Part shown: positions 45,298-54,733 of the stretch, one piece after another | How positions within the stretch are numbered: position 1 is the stretch's first letter | Layout of the letters: the number at the start of each line of letters is the position of its first letter | NCBI GenBank assembly: GCA_009843525.1 | Contig: VYDH01000018.1 | Span: 62,001-126,000, forward strand | Direction: 5' to 3' | Length of the DNA stretch: 64,000 bases | From: Acidimicrobiales bacterium | Lineage (GTDB): Bacteria > Actinomycetota > Acidimicrobiia > Acidimicrobiales > Poriferisodalaceae | Notes under the pieces: generated by a model | The model's database searches: none | Seen by the model: the letters and a program-made list of their open reading frames with translations, nothing else | What the model was told of the DNA's origin: nothing | Position numbers and translations under genes: made by a program

Positions 45298-46554
45298 ATG
45301 AGCGACTTTGTCGACGAGTGCCAGCTGCACGCGAAGGGTGGTGACGGCGGGGCGGGCTGTGTGTCGTTCCGCCGTGAGTCTCACGTGCCGCGCGGCGGAC
45401 CCGATGGCGGCGACGGTGGGCACGGCGGCGATGTGTGGGTGGTGGCCGACCGCAACGTGGCATCGCTGCTGGCGTTCCGCGACTTCCCGTTCCGGCGTGC
45501 TACCGACGGCGGCCACGGCCAAGGGCGCAAACGGCATGGCCGCAACGGTGTCGACGAGCTGGTGCGCGTGCCCGAGGGCACCATCGTGCGCGACCGTGAC
45601 GGAGCGGTCTTGGCCGACCTGGTGCATGAAGGCGATCGCTGGCTGGCGGCGCAGGGCGGGCGCGGCGGTCGGGGCAATGTCCGCTTCGCTTCGAACCGAA
45701 TGCGCGCGCCCCATTTCGCCGAGCAGTCCGAGCCCGGCGAGGAGCGCTGGCTCGGCCTCGAGCTGAAGCTGATGGCAGATGTCGCACTGGTGGGGTTCCC
45801 GAACGCAGGCAAGAGCACCTTCATCAGCGCCGTGTCGGCAGCGCGGCCGAAGGTCGCTTCGTACCCCTTCACGACGCTCACGCCCAGCCTCGGAGTAGTG
45901 CGGCTCGACGACGGCTCGGGAATCGACGCCGACAGCTTCGAGATGGTGATTGCTGATGTGCCTGGGCTGATCGAGGGCGCCGCGCAGGGCAAGGGCCTCG
46001 GACACCAGTTCCTGCGCCATGTCGAGCGAGCCCGGGTGCTGCTGATCATGGCCGATCTGGCCGAAGTCGCAGATCGTGATCCCCATGAACAGGTGGATGT
46101 GCTGCTCGGTGAACTCGAGCTTCACGACCCCGCGCTCGCAGCGCGGCGCCGGCTGGTAGTGGGCACCAAGGCCGACGTGGCCCGCCTCGCCTGGGATGGG
46201 CCGCGGCTCAGCGCCGTGACCGGCGAAGGCGTGGCGCCGGTGCTGGGTCGGTTACGTGATCTGGTGTCCGAAGCCAGGCAAGCCGACGAGGCTCCTGCCC
46301 AATACGTCGTGCACCGCCCCGAACCCACGGGCGTCACGGTGCTGCGCCTCGCAGACGGCGTCTTCGAGATTGAGGGCCGTCAAGCCCGCCGCGCCGTTGC
46401 TCTGTCGGATCTCACCGATCCCGCTGCGCTGGCATGGGCGGAGCGGCGCTTGGAGAAGCTTGGCGTGTCACGGGCCTTGGCTCGCAACGGCGCCCAGTCG
46501 GGTGACTTGGTGCGCATCGGCGAATTCGAATTCACGTACGAGCCAGATACATGA
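45298..46554 (+). CDS. obg: GTPase Obg
   Basis: Ribosome-assembly and stress GTPase, 418 residues. The N-terminal glycine-rich Obg fold runs from SDFVDECQLHAKGGDGG to RGGRGNVRFASN, the G1 loop is GFPNAGKST, with the DVPGLIEGA switch and GTKAD, and the OCT domain closes the protein. The ATG at 45298 suits the family start; an in-frame start at 45271 adds nine residues. The 177-base spacer before it has no gene I can support. Confidence 0.93.
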   Translation: MSDFVDECQLHAKGGDGGAGCVSFRRESHVPRGGPDGGDGGHGGDVWVVADRNVASLLAFRDFPFRRATDGGHGQGRKRHGRNGVDELVRVPEGTIVRDRDGAVLADLVHEGDRWLAAQGGRGGRGNVRFASNRMRAPHFAEQSEPGEERWLGLELKLMADVALVGFPNAGKSTFISAVSAARPKVASYPFTTLTPSLGVVRLDDGSGIDADSFEMVIADVPGLIEGAAQGKGLGHQFLRHVERARVLLIMADLAEVADRDPHEQVDVLLGELELHDPALAARRRLVVGTKADVARLAWDGPRLSAVTGEGVAPVLGRLRDLVSEARQADEAPAQYVVHRPEPTGVTVLRLADGVFEIEGRQARRAVALSDLTDPAALAWAERRLEKLGVSRALARNGAQSGDLVRIGEFEFTYEPDT

Positions 46555-46600
46555 CTCAGATGACTGCGTTGAGAACCAGAAGACGGCAGGATTGACGTCG

Positions 46601-47695
46601 ATGCCTGCCTCACTGCGGCTGATTGCCAAGATCGGGACGTCGTCCATCACCACGTCGGACGGGCGCGTCGATCTTGATGCCGTAGCGAAGCTGGCGTCGG
46701 ATGTGGCGGTCGTGCGCGCAGCCGGTCACGAAGTGATCGTGGTCACCTCCGGTGCGATCACCGCAGGCGTGCAGCGATTGGAGGTCGAGCGGCCAACCGA
46801 GCCGGAACGGCTTCAGGCGTTGTCAGCCGTCGGCCAGATCGACCTCATGGCCTCCTATCGGGAGCTGTTTGCCGCCGAGGGGATGGTGGTCGGCCAGGTG
46901 CTCATCGCCCCGCACGACTTCCGCGATCGCGATCAGTACCTGCACGCCCGAGCCACGTTCCATCACCTGCTCGATCTCGGAGTCGTGCCGGTCGTCAACG
47001 AGAACGACGCAATCGCCGACGATGCCATCCGCTATGGCGACAACGATCGTATTGCCGCCCTCGTCGCCAACCTGGTGCGTGCCGATGTACTGATCCTGCT
47101 GACCGACATGCCAGGTGTCCTCACTGCCGATCCGAATATCGACCCGGAAGCCTCGCTCATCTCGGAGATCTTGGAGGTGAGTCCGTCGCTGCAGGCCGCG
47201 GCGGGTTCTGCCAATGCGGTCGGCAGCGGCGGCATGGCCTCAAAGCTGGCAGCGGCCCGGATGGCTTCGTGGAGCGGCGTGCGCACGGTGATCGCCTCCG
47301 CCCGCCGCCCCGACGTGGTCGCCGACGCTGCAGCGGCCCGGCCGGGTGTCGGCACCACCGTGCCGGCACGAGATGCACGAGTCTCTGCTCGCAAGCTCTG
47401 GATCGGCTTTGCCGTCGCTGCGAGAGGATCGGTGACTGTCGACAACGGCGCCCGTCGCGCCGTGTCGGCCGGCGGAAAGTCGCTGCTCGCAGCCGGCGTC
47501 GTCGGGCACGAGGGCTCCTTCGCGGCCGGCGAAGCCGTTGACATCATCGACCCGCAAGGGGAGACCTTCGCCAAGGGCCTCGCGGCCATTGACGCTGAGG
47601 GCCTGCGAGCCACCGCGGGCCTGCGCAGCGACCAATTGCCCGAAGGCTTGCACCCACTGGTCGTGCACCGCGACGATCTCGTCGTTCTGGGGTGA
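46601..47695 (+). CDS. proB: Glutamate 5-kinase
   Basis: First step of proline synthesis: phosphorylates glutamate. 364 residues. The kinase domain has LRLIAKIGTSSI, VVTSGAITAG, VPVVNENDAIADDAI and GSGGMASKLAAARMA; the last 90 residues (KLWIGFAVAARGSVTVDNGA onward) are a PUA domain. The ATG at 46601 is used; a TTG three codons earlier is possible. It precedes proA after 77 bases. Confidence 0.95.
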   Translation: MPASLRLIAKIGTSSITTSDGRVDLDAVAKLASDVAVVRAAGHEVIVVTSGAITAGVQRLEVERPTEPERLQALSAVGQIDLMASYRELFAAEGMVVGQVLIAPHDFRDRDQYLHARATFHHLLDLGVVPVVNENDAIADDAIRYGDNDRIAALVANLVRADVLILLTDMPGVLTADPNIDPEASLISEILEVSPSLQAAAGSANAVGSGGMASKLAAARMASWSGVRTVIASARRPDVVADAAAARPGVGTTVPARDARVSARKLWIGFAVAARGSVTVDNGARRAVSAGGKSLLAAGVVGHEGSFAAGEAVDIIDPQGETFAKGLAAIDAEGLRATAGLRSDQLPEGLHPLVVHRDDLVVLG

Positions 47696-47726
47696 TACCG
47701 GGTGACGCCACTAGCCTGCGATAACA

Positions 47727-47780
47727 ATGGGTGACGCAAGGGGAAGCTCAGCCAATCCGCGCATCCTCGTAGGTGCCTGA
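47727..47780 (+). other. Possible 17-residue leader ORF overlapping proA start
   Basis: An ATG frame of 17 codons plus stop, MGDARGSSANPRILVGA, begins 9 bases after TAGCCT and ends five bases inside proA. It might couple translation to proA. Only one proline codon is present, so classic attenuation is unlikely. A chance frame is possible. Confidence 0.25.
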
Positions 47781-49038
47781 CGTGGAAATGCCCGCTGTCC
47801 TGCCAATGACAGTGCTCGGCGAGCGCGCCAAGGCCGCGGCGACCGTCCTGGCGCAAGCACCCGGTGCGGTACGAGACGAGGCCCTGCTGTCGGCCGCAGA
47901 TCTGCTGCAAGAGGCAAGCGACAGCGTGCTCGCGGCCAACCGCGACGACGTGGCCAACGCCGAAGCTGCCGGCACCTCGGCGACGCTCATCGACCGTCTG
48001 CGGCTTGACCCTGGCCGCATCTCGGCCATGGCGGCAGGCCTGCGCAACGTAGCGGCCCTCGCTGACCCAGTCGGCCAGGTGGTCGACGGGTGGGTGCGCC
48101 CGAACGGCCTGGCAGTGGAGCGGGTGCGGGTGCCGCTCGGCGTGGTGGCGATCATCTACGAGAGCCGGCCCAACGTCACCTCAGACGCTTTCGGTCTGTG
48201 CCTGAAGTCGGGCAACACAGCCTTCCTGCGGGGCTCCGGGGCTGCGCTGAACTCCAACATGGCGATCGCCGAAGCGCTGCGCGAAGGCTTGGTCAAAGCG
48301 GGCTTGCCCGCAGACGCGCTTGTGCTGGTCACCGATACGCGCCACAGCGCCGCCACCGAGTTCATGCGGTTGCGCGACCACATCGACTGTCTTATCCCCC
48401 GGGGTGGCCCGGCACTCATTGCCTCGGTGCTCGCCAATGCCACCGTGCCCTATGTCCTCGACGGCGACGGCAATTGCCACGTGTACGTCGACACGGCGGC
48501 AGATCTGGACATGGCAGCCAACATCGTCGCCAACGCGAAGCTCAGCCGCCCCTCGGTGTGCAACGCTGCGGAGTCACTCCTAGTCCACCGCGACGTGGCT
48601 GACGCGTTCCTGCCCCGCATCGTGGGCGACTTGGACGGCGTGGAGCTTGTGGGCGACGCGGCTGCGCAGGCCATCTCACCCCAGATCGGCCCTGCCAGCC
48701 CAGACGACTTCGCGACAGAGTTCCTGGCGCTCAAGATGAGCGTTGCGGTCGTCGATGACCTCGACACTGCCATCGACCACGTCAATCAGCATGGCACGGG
48801 CCACAGCGAAGCCATCGTGACCGGTGATCTGGCCGCCGCCCAGGAATTCACCCGCCGGGTGGATGCCGCTGCCGTGCTTGTCAACGCCTCGACCCGCTTC
48901 GTGGACGGCGAGGAATTCGGCTTCGGCGCAGAGATCGGAATCAGCACCCAAAAGCTGCATGCCCGCGGCCCCATGGGCCTTGAACAGCTCACGACCACCA
49001 AGTTCGTGGTGACCGGAACGGGTCACACGCGGGGATAG
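47773..49038 (+). CDS. proA: Glutamate-5-semialdehyde dehydrogenase
   Basis: Second proline step, NADPH reduction of glutamyl phosphate. 421 residues. The catalytic cysteine is C263 in RPSVCNAAES; IIYESRPNVTSD, LKSGNTAFLRGSG and FGFGAEIGISTQKLHARGPMG are family signatures. The GTG at 47773 starts within a possible leader frame; ATG at 47788 is an alternative. Confidence 0.95.
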   Translation: MPDVEMPAVLPMTVLGERAKAAATVLAQAPGAVRDEALLSAADLLQEASDSVLAANRDDVANAEAAGTSATLIDRLRLDPGRISAMAAGLRNVAALADPVGQVVDGWVRPNGLAVERVRVPLGVVAIIYESRPNVTSDAFGLCLKSGNTAFLRGSGAALNSNMAIAEALREGLVKAGLPADALVLVTDTRHSAATEFMRLRDHIDCLIPRGGPALIASVLANATVPYVLDGDGNCHVYVDTAADLDMAANIVANAKLSRPSVCNAAESLLVHRDVADAFLPRIVGDLDGVELVGDAAAQAISPQIGPASPDDFATEFLALKMSVAVVDDLDTAIDHVNQHGTGHSEAIVTGDLAAAQEFTRRVDAAAVLVNASTRFVDGEEFGFGAEIGISTQKLHARGPMGLEQLTTTKFVVTGTGHTRG

Positions 49039-49150
49039 CCGTGCCGAAAGGTGGCCGCGGCTGCCACACTGTCTGACCGGTCCAGTTGCCCGGCGACGCA
49101 GTGCCGATGGCCCGGCACCCACTCTGACACCCACAGGGGAGACACCCAGA

Positions 49151-50032
49151 ATGAACGAGACAATGTTCGGAGACCTCTCGGGTGTCCGTGAAGGCTTGGC
49201 GAAAGTCGAATACCTCGCCGACGACGGCATCGCCAGCGTGGTTTTCCTGGCCGAGCGTCTCGGCAAGCCAGTCCTCATCGAAGGACCGGCAGGCACTGGC
49301 AAGACAGAACTGGCCAAGTCGGTGGCAGCGATGAGCGGCGCTCGCCTCATTCGCCTCCAGTGCTATGAGGGGCTCGACGAGGCCAAGGCGCTGTATGAGT
49401 GGAACTACAAGAAGCAGCTCTTGCGCATCCAGGCCGACCGGGGCGTCGACGCCGAACACGAGGACTGGGTGGAGTTGCAGGACGACATCTTCCAGGACGA
49501 GTTCTTGCTCACCCGACCGCTGCTCGAAGCCATCAGCGCCGAAGACAAGGTGGTTCTCCTGATCGACGAGGTGGACCGGGTCGAGATCGAGACCGAGGCG
49601 CTGCTGCTCGAGATCCTGTCGGACTACCAGGTTTCGATTCCCGAGCTCGGCACGATCATGGCCAGCCAGATCCCGTTGGTGTTCCTGACGTCGAACAACA
49701 CCCGTGAGCTGTCCGAGGCACTCAAGCGGCGTTGCCTGTTCCTGCACATCGACTATCCGGACCTTGAACGCGAGAAGCAGATCGTCCTCACCAAGGTCGC
49801 CGGCATCAGCGAGAACTTGGCCGAGCAGATCGCACGCGTCGTGCGTTCCATCCGGCAGCTCGAGCTGAAGAAGGCGCCGTCGGTGTCGGAAACCTTGGAC
49901 TGGGCCCGCACTTTGGTACTGCTGGGCATCGAGAACATCGATGTCGAGCAGGCAAAGGAGACGCTCCACATCCTGCTCAAGTATCAGTCTGATATCGAAA
50001 AGGCCGCCAAAGAGCTGACGGTCGAGGCCTAG
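49151..50032 (+). CDS. MoxR-family AAA+ ATPase
   Basis: 293-residue AAA+ protein with Walker A GPAGTGKT at 45-52, Walker B VVLLIDEVDR, and sensor-1 FLTSNNTRELS. It belongs to the CoxD-like MoxR branch. These act as chaperones for metalloenzymes or protein complexes together with a von Willebrand partner, which follows after 32 bases. AGGGGAGA precedes the ATG. No carbon monoxide dehydrogenase or other client is adjacent. Confidence 0.88.
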   Translation: MNETMFGDLSGVREGLAKVEYLADDGIASVVFLAERLGKPVLIEGPAGTGKTELAKSVAAMSGARLIRLQCYEGLDEAKALYEWNYKKQLLRIQADRGVDAEHEDWVELQDDIFQDEFLLTRPLLEAISAEDKVVLLIDEVDRVEIETEALLLEILSDYQVSIPELGTIMASQIPLVFLTSNNTRELSEALKRRCLFLHIDYPDLEREKQIVLTKVAGISENLAEQIARVVRSIRQLELKKAPSVSETLDWARTLVLLGIENIDVEQAKETLHILLKYQSDIEKAAKELTVEA

Positions 50033-50064
50033 CCGCGGCAGGAGACGGGAGACAGGGGTCAGCC

Positions 50065-51501
50065 ATGCTGGATCTGCTCAGCGGCTTCGTCGGGGAGCTG
50101 CGCAACGCCGGCCTCCCGGTCTCGTTGACGGAGAACCTCGACGCCATGGAGGCTGTCAAGCACATTCCCATCGAAGACCGCGACGCATTCAAGTACGCGC
50201 TTGCGGCCACGCTCGTCAAGAACGAGCAGCACTGGCGAGCATTCGAGACGGTCTTCGAGGTGTATTTCTCGTTGCGCGGGCCGGAGTACAACGTCGGCGA
50301 CGAGGAAGGCAACGGGGAGTTCGATCCCGACAATCTCGAAGAGTGGATGTCCCAGCAGATGCAGGGCATGGGCGGCCGCGGCGGCGGCCAGGACATGTCG
50401 CCCGAAGAGATTGCCGAGATGCTCTTCCGGGCGCTGCTGAACGCCGACGAGGCGATGATGGCCGCCATGGCCCGGGCTGCAGTGACGCAGTTCGCGGGCA
50501 TGGAACCGGGTCGACCTGTCGGCGGCACCTACTACCTGTACCGCACACTGCGCAACCTCGATCTGGACGGGATGCTGGATCGGCTGATCGAGGAATCCTC
50601 GCAGCGCTACGACGGTGAGATGACGCCGCTCGCGGAACGGCTTGAACGCGAGGAATTCGAGAACCGCATCGAGCAGCTCAAGCGCGAGATCGAAGCCGAG
50701 ATCCGGCGTCGACTCGTGGCCGACCGGGGTGTCGAGGCCATGGCCAAGACGTTGCGCAAGCCGCTTCCCGAAGATGTCGACTTCATGCACGCCAGCCGTG
50801 AAGAGATGGCGAACATCCGCAAGGCCATCCAACCCCTGACCCGCAAGCTGGCCGCTCGACTGGCGCGCAAGCGCAAGCACAAGCGGCGTGGCCCGCTCGA
50901 CTTCCGGGCCACAGTGCGGCGTTCGCTCAGCTATGGCGGCGTGCCCGCGGAGCCGCGCTTCCGCCACCCCCGGCCGAACAAGCCCGAGCTCATCGTGGTC
51001 GCTGACATCTCGGGCTCTGTGGCGGCGTTTGCCAGGTTCACGCTGCACTTGGTGTATGCGCTGCAGAACCAGTTCTCCAAAGTGCGCTCGTTCGTCTTCA
51101 TCGACGGCATCGACGAGGTCACCCACATGTTCCAGAACGAGGAGGACATCACCAACGCGGTGCACCGGGTGAACACCGAAGCCGATGTCGTCTGGGTCGA
51201 CGGCCATTCCGACTACGGACATGCCTTCGGCGTGTTCTGGGAGAACTTTGGCAAAGACGTCAACGCCAAGTCGACGATGATGTTCCTAGGCGATGCCCGC
51301 AACAACTACCACTCGACGAATGCGTGGGTGCTCAAGGAGTGCCAGAAGCGGGCCCGTTCGGTGTTCTGGTTGAACCCCGAACCTCGGTCGTACTGGGACA
51401 CCGGCGACTCGGTGATCACCGAGTACTCGACCTATACCGACGGCGTGTTCGAGTGCCGCAACCTGCGCCAGCTCGAGGGCTTCGTCGACAACCTCGCCTA
51501 G
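50065..51501 (+). CDS. VWA domain protein (CoxE-like)
   Basis: 478-residue partner of the MoxR ATPase. The N-terminal 300 residues are helical and acidic then strongly basic (RKLAARLARKRKHKRRGP). The C-terminal VWA domain has the metal site D314-I-S-G-S318 and WVDGHSDYGHAF. The CoxE family is cytosolic. The gene ends 9 bases from the convergent DAHP synthase. Confidence 0.85.
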   Translation: MLDLLSGFVGELRNAGLPVSLTENLDAMEAVKHIPIEDRDAFKYALAATLVKNEQHWRAFETVFEVYFSLRGPEYNVGDEEGNGEFDPDNLEEWMSQQMQGMGGRGGGQDMSPEEIAEMLFRALLNADEAMMAAMARAAVTQFAGMEPGRPVGGTYYLYRTLRNLDLDGMLDRLIEESSQRYDGEMTPLAERLEREEFENRIEQLKREIEAEIRRRLVADRGVEAMAKTLRKPLPEDVDFMHASREEMANIRKAIQPLTRKLAARLARKRKHKRRGPLDFRATVRRSLSYGGVPAEPRFRHPRPNKPELIVVADISGSVAAFARFTLHLVYALQNQFSKVRSFVFIDGIDEVTHMFQNEEDITNAVHRVNTEADVVWVDGHSDYGHAFGVFWENFGKDVNAKSTMMFLGDARNNYHSTNAWVLKECQKRARSVFWLNPEPRSYWDTGDSVITEYSTYTDGVFECRNLRQLEGFVDNLA

Positions 51502-51510
51502 CTGGGGGGC

Positions 51511-52941
51511 TTAGCCGGCGCCGTTTCTGGCCGACGCGAGCAGGTCGGAGGCCAGGAAGGCCAAGTCGAGTGACTGGCGGCCGTTGAGGCGCGGGTCGCA
51601 CATGGTTTCGTAGCGGTCGCCGAGCTGGTGCTGAGCCAGTTCGTCGCTGCCGCCGATGCACTCGGTGACCGCATCGCCGGTGATCTCGAGATGAATGCCT
51701 CCGGGCCAGGTGCCAGCGGCAGCGTGAGCGGCAAAATACTGGCGGATCTCAGCCAGGATGGCGTCGAAATGGCGGGTCTTGACCCCGTCTTCGGTGCTGA
51801 AGGTATTGCCGTGCATGGGGTCGCACTGCCATACCACCGGGTGGCCGGCGTCGGTGACCGCTCGCAGGATGGGTTGGAAGCACTCCACCACGTTGCCGGC
51901 TCCCATACGGCTGATCAGGGTCAGCCGCCCGGGGATCCGGTTCGGGTTCAGCGTTTCGCACAGTGCCAGCGCCTCGTGGGGTGTGGCGGTGGGGCCCAGC
52001 TTCGCCCCGATCGGATTGTGTACCCCCCGCAAGAACTCCACGTGGGCCCCATCGAGCTCGCGAGTGCGCTCACCGACCCACAGCATGTGCGCCGAGCAGT
52101 CATACCAATCGCCGGTGATGCTGTCGGTACGGGTCAGCGCTTCTTCGTAGCCCAGCAGCAGCGCCTCGTGGCTGGTGTAGAGCTCCACTTGCCGCATGGC
52201 GCTGTCGTCGGTGTCGAGCCCGCAGGCGTTCATGAACCGCAGGGCCGCATCGATGCCGCTGGCCAGCACCTCGTAGCGCTGGCCAGCCGGGCTGGAGGCC
52301 ACGAACTCCTGATTCCAGTCGTGCACCTGCCGCAGGTCGGCGTAGCCGCCCCGTGTGAACGCCCGCAGCAGGTTGAGCGTTGCCGCCGATGTGCTGTATG
52401 CGTGCAGCAGACGGGACGGGTCGGGAGTGCGGGCTTCAGGTTCGAACGCGATGTCGTTGACGATGTGGCCGCGGAAGATGGGCAGCGTCTGGCCGTCGCG
52501 GGTCTCGGTGGCCGCGCTGCGCGGCTTGGCGAACTGACCAGCGATCCGACCCACCTTCACGATGGGCAGCCCGGCGGAGTATTGCATCACCACGGCCATC
52601 TGCAGGATCACCTTGAGGCGGTCGCGGATCTGATCTGCGGTCGAAAGCTCGAACGACTCAGCGCAATCGCCGGCTTGCAGTACAAAAGCCTTGCCGGCGC
52701 AGACGTGCCCGAGCAGCTCGGTCAGCCGCCTGGCCTCGCCTGCAAAGACCAGCGGCGGACGCCGGCGCAACTCGGCCAGCGATGCTGCCAGCGCGTCAGC
52801 GTCGGGCCATTCGGGCTGCTGACCGGCGGACCGGTCGGCCCATGAGCCGGGATGCCAATCCGCAGCGTGCTCGGGAGATCCGGCGGGGCTGGGCGCGCCG
52901 GATGATGAGGCTGCGTCGTCAGACAGCGTCTGCGTCGGCAT
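51511..52941 (-). CDS. aroG: 3-deoxy-7-phosphoheptulonate synthase, class II
   Basis: First step of aromatic amino acid synthesis, condensing PEP with erythrose 4-phosphate. The 476-residue protein is the plant/mycobacterial class II type: RRRPPLVFAGEARRLTELL, AFVLQAGDCAESF, KVGRIAGQFAKPRS, the YTSHEALLLGYE region, SRMGAGNV and CDPMHGNT. The first 45 residues are a variable tail. The ATG lies inside the end of the sigma factor gene (23-base overlap), so the pair is one operon with the sigma factor first. Confidence 0.93.
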   Translation of the reverse strand: MPTQTLSDDAASSSGAPSPAGSPEHAADWHPGSWADRSAGQQPEWPDADALAASLAELRRRPPLVFAGEARRLTELLGHVCAGKAFVLQAGDCAESFELSTADQIRDRLKVILQMAVVMQYSAGLPIVKVGRIAGQFAKPRSAATETRDGQTLPIFRGHIVNDIAFEPEARTPDPSRLLHAYSTSAATLNLLRAFTRGGYADLRQVHDWNQEFVASSPAGQRYEVLASGIDAALRFMNACGLDTDDSAMRQVELYTSHEALLLGYEEALTRTDSITGDWYDCSAHMLWVGERTRELDGAHVEFLRGVHNPIGAKLGPTATPHEALALCETLNPNRIPGRLTLISRMGAGNVVECFQPILRAVTDAGHPVVWQCDPMHGNTFSTEDGVKTRHFDAILAEIRQYFAAHAAAGTWPGGIHLEITGDAVTECIGGSDELAQHQLGDRYETMCDPRLNGRQSLDLAFLASDLLASARNGAG

Positions 52942-53785
52942 CGATGTCTACGAACTCGCCGTCGGCGGCGAGGCTCTGCAGCTCATCGACGGCGCGCTTG
53001 ACCAGGCGGCGTGCCGCCTCGGCCGTTACACCCAGCTCTTCGCCGATCTCGCGGTAGCTGCGCTGCTCGCCGTCGATGAGGCCGTTGCGCCGCTTGACGG
53101 CGTACTGGGCTCGCGGGTCGAGGCGGCCGAGCATGGAGTGCACCATGGTCTTGCGGGCCGACTCGATGGCGTAGTGCTCCGGACCTGGCGCATCGTCGCC
53201 GATCAGGTCGATGAGCGCGCTGTCGCCGTCGTCGCCGACGGTCTTGTCGAGCGAGGTGGGCGTGCTGATCCGCTGCAGCCATGCGTTCTCGTCGTCGAGC
53301 GAGTCGCTGTCGCCGCCGTTGTGCCGCAGCGCGGCCCGCAGCGTGGCAGAGCGGTCCGAAGGCAGCCGGATGAGGCTGCCCTTCTGATCGAGCGCGCGCC
53401 CGATCGACTGACGGATCCAGAACGTGGCGTAGGTGGAGAACTTGAAGCCGCGCCGCCAGTCGAACTTCTCGACCGCATGCTCGAGGCCGAGGTTGCCTTC
53501 CTGGATCAGGTCGAGCAGTTCCAGCGTGGGAGGCAGCGGGTAGCGGCGTGCGATCGACACGACCAGGCGGAGGTTCGCCCGGATGAAGCGGTCGCGTGCC
53601 GCCGCAGCGGTCTGCACGGCCTTGCGCAGTTCGCGCCGCTCGGCCACCGACAGCTCCTCGTCGCTGTCGAGGCGCGTCCTGGCATCGCGTCCTGCCTCGA
53701 TCTGCTGGGAGAGCATCCGCTCGTCTTCTGCGGTGAGCAGTGCCACTGCACCGATCTCGTTCAGGTACTGGCCAACTGAATCCAT
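52919..53785 (-). CDS. RNA polymerase sigma-70 factor (group 2/SigA-like)
   Basis: 288-residue sigma factor with region 1.2 at the very start (DSVGQYLNEIGAVALLTAEDE), region 2 (NLRLVVSIARRY, DLIQEGNLGLEHAVEKFDWRRGFKFSTYATFWIRQSIGRAL), region 3 and a region 4 helix-turn-helix (SYREIGEELGVTAEAARRLVKRAV). It has no long region 1.1, so it is probably an alternative SigA-like factor rather than the housekeeping one. GGAG precedes the ATG. The leader upstream is unusually rich in hairpins. aroG follows in the same operon. Confidence 0.88.
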   Translation of the reverse strand: MDSVGQYLNEIGAVALLTAEDERMLSQQIEAGRDARTRLDSDEELSVAERRELRKAVQTAAAARDRFIRANLRLVVSIARRYPLPPTLELLDLIQEGNLGLEHAVEKFDWRRGFKFSTYATFWIRQSIGRALDQKGSLIRLPSDRSATLRAALRHNGGDSDSLDDENAWLQRISTPTSLDKTVGDDGDSALIDLIGDDAPGPEHYAIESARKTMVHSMLGRLDPRAQYAVKRRNGLIDGEQRSYREIGEELGVTAEAARRLVKRAVDELQSLAADGEFVDIDADADAV

Positions 53786-54139
53786 GACATTCGCTCCAAC
53801 CGGCAGGGGGCAGCCGGTTCTTCGTCTTCGCTTGCATGCCGCCCTGGCATGCCACCCGGTGGGGGGCACCGGGTATGTTCCGCCTTCGCAGGACTGGGGC
53901 AGCCCCAACTCAGGCGTGGCACCGACGTGCTGACGGCACCGGTCTTGCTTGTACGCCCGCAGGCGATGCCAGGTCCGAGAAGCCGGACCTTGCGCAGCAC
54001 TGCTTTGGGCGGACAATCAAAAATAGCACATGGCGCACGACGCGCGCAAACAGCCGCCACCGGGGGCGCCCCGATCAATGCAGTGGTACCCCGGTGTGCG
54101 CTGCAGAACTGATGTGTGGCGTGACTCTACACTGCTGCG
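53786..54139 (-). promoter_or_regulatory. Hairpin-rich intergenic leader of the sigma factor gene
   Basis: 354 bases without a gene. Perfect inverted repeats lie at 53798-53804/53813-53819 (AACCGGC, 13 bases before the ATG), 53834-53840/53846-53852 (GCATGCC), 53854-53861/53867-53874 (ACCCGGTG), 53895-53899/53903-53907 (TGGGG), 53971-53977/53984-53990 (AGGTCCG) and 54061-54065/54069-54073 (CGGGG). An AT-rich stretch near 54014-54025 could hold the promoter. This looks like a structured 5' leader; no known riboswitch is recognised. Confidence 0.55.
54128..54133 (+). promoter_or_regulatory. Putative -10 box for leaderless nadD
   Basis: TACACT, 6 bases before the GTG at 54140, with no ribosome site. 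Confidence 0.45.
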
Positions 54140-54733
54140 GTGCCGCCGCGACAAGCGATCTTCGGGGGCACGTTCGACCCGCCCCACGCCGGTCACGTTG
54201 CCGCTGCGGTCTGTGCGCGAGAGCAGCTCGGCATCGACCTGCTCCACATCGTGGTCGCGAACGATCCGTGGCAGAAGTCAGCCGAGCGGGTCGTCACCCT
54301 CCCCCACCACCGGCTCGCCATGGCCCGGCTGGCCTTTCGCGACGTCGCTGGCACGGCCGTGAGCGATCTGGAGATCCGGCGAGGCGGGCCGACCTACACC
54401 ATCGACACCGTCGCGCAGCTAGCGCAGCCCGGCGCTGAGACGGTGCTGGTGATCGGCCCCGCCGCAGCGAGCGGCGTGACGACGTGGCACCGGGCCGCCG
54501 AGCTCGCTGAGCGTGTGACGCTAGCGGTCCTGCAATCACGAGGCGAGCAGCCCATCCAAGTCGACGGTTGGCGCACCGAGACCGTGCGGATGGAACCTGT
54601 CGACGTGTCAGCAACGTCGGTGCGCCAATTGCTCGCCCAAAGCGCTGGGCGGGAGGCCCCGCCCGAGGCAGCCCAGCTCGTGCCGCCCGCCGTCATGAGC
54701 TACATCGTCGAGCACAGGCTCTATTCTCCGTGA
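54140..54733 (+). CDS. nadD: Nicotinate-nucleotide adenylyltransferase
   Basis: Makes nicotinate adenine dinucleotide in NAD synthesis. 197 residues. The nucleotidyltransferase motif GGTFDPPHAGH is at 9-19, and VSATSVRQLL stands for the ISST-R motif. The start is leaderless-type. In most actinobacteria it follows proA closely; here five kilobases separate them. Its stop overlaps the rsfS GTG (GTGA). Confidence 0.93.
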   Translation: MPPRQAIFGGTFDPPHAGHVAAAVCAREQLGIDLLHIVVANDPWQKSAERVVTLPHHRLAMARLAFRDVAGTAVSDLEIRRGGPTYTIDTVAQLAQPGAETVLVIGPAAASGVTTWHRAAELAERVTLAVLQSRGEQPIQVDGWRTETVRMEPVDVSATSVRQLLAQSAGREAPPEAAQLVPPAVMSYIVEHRLYSP

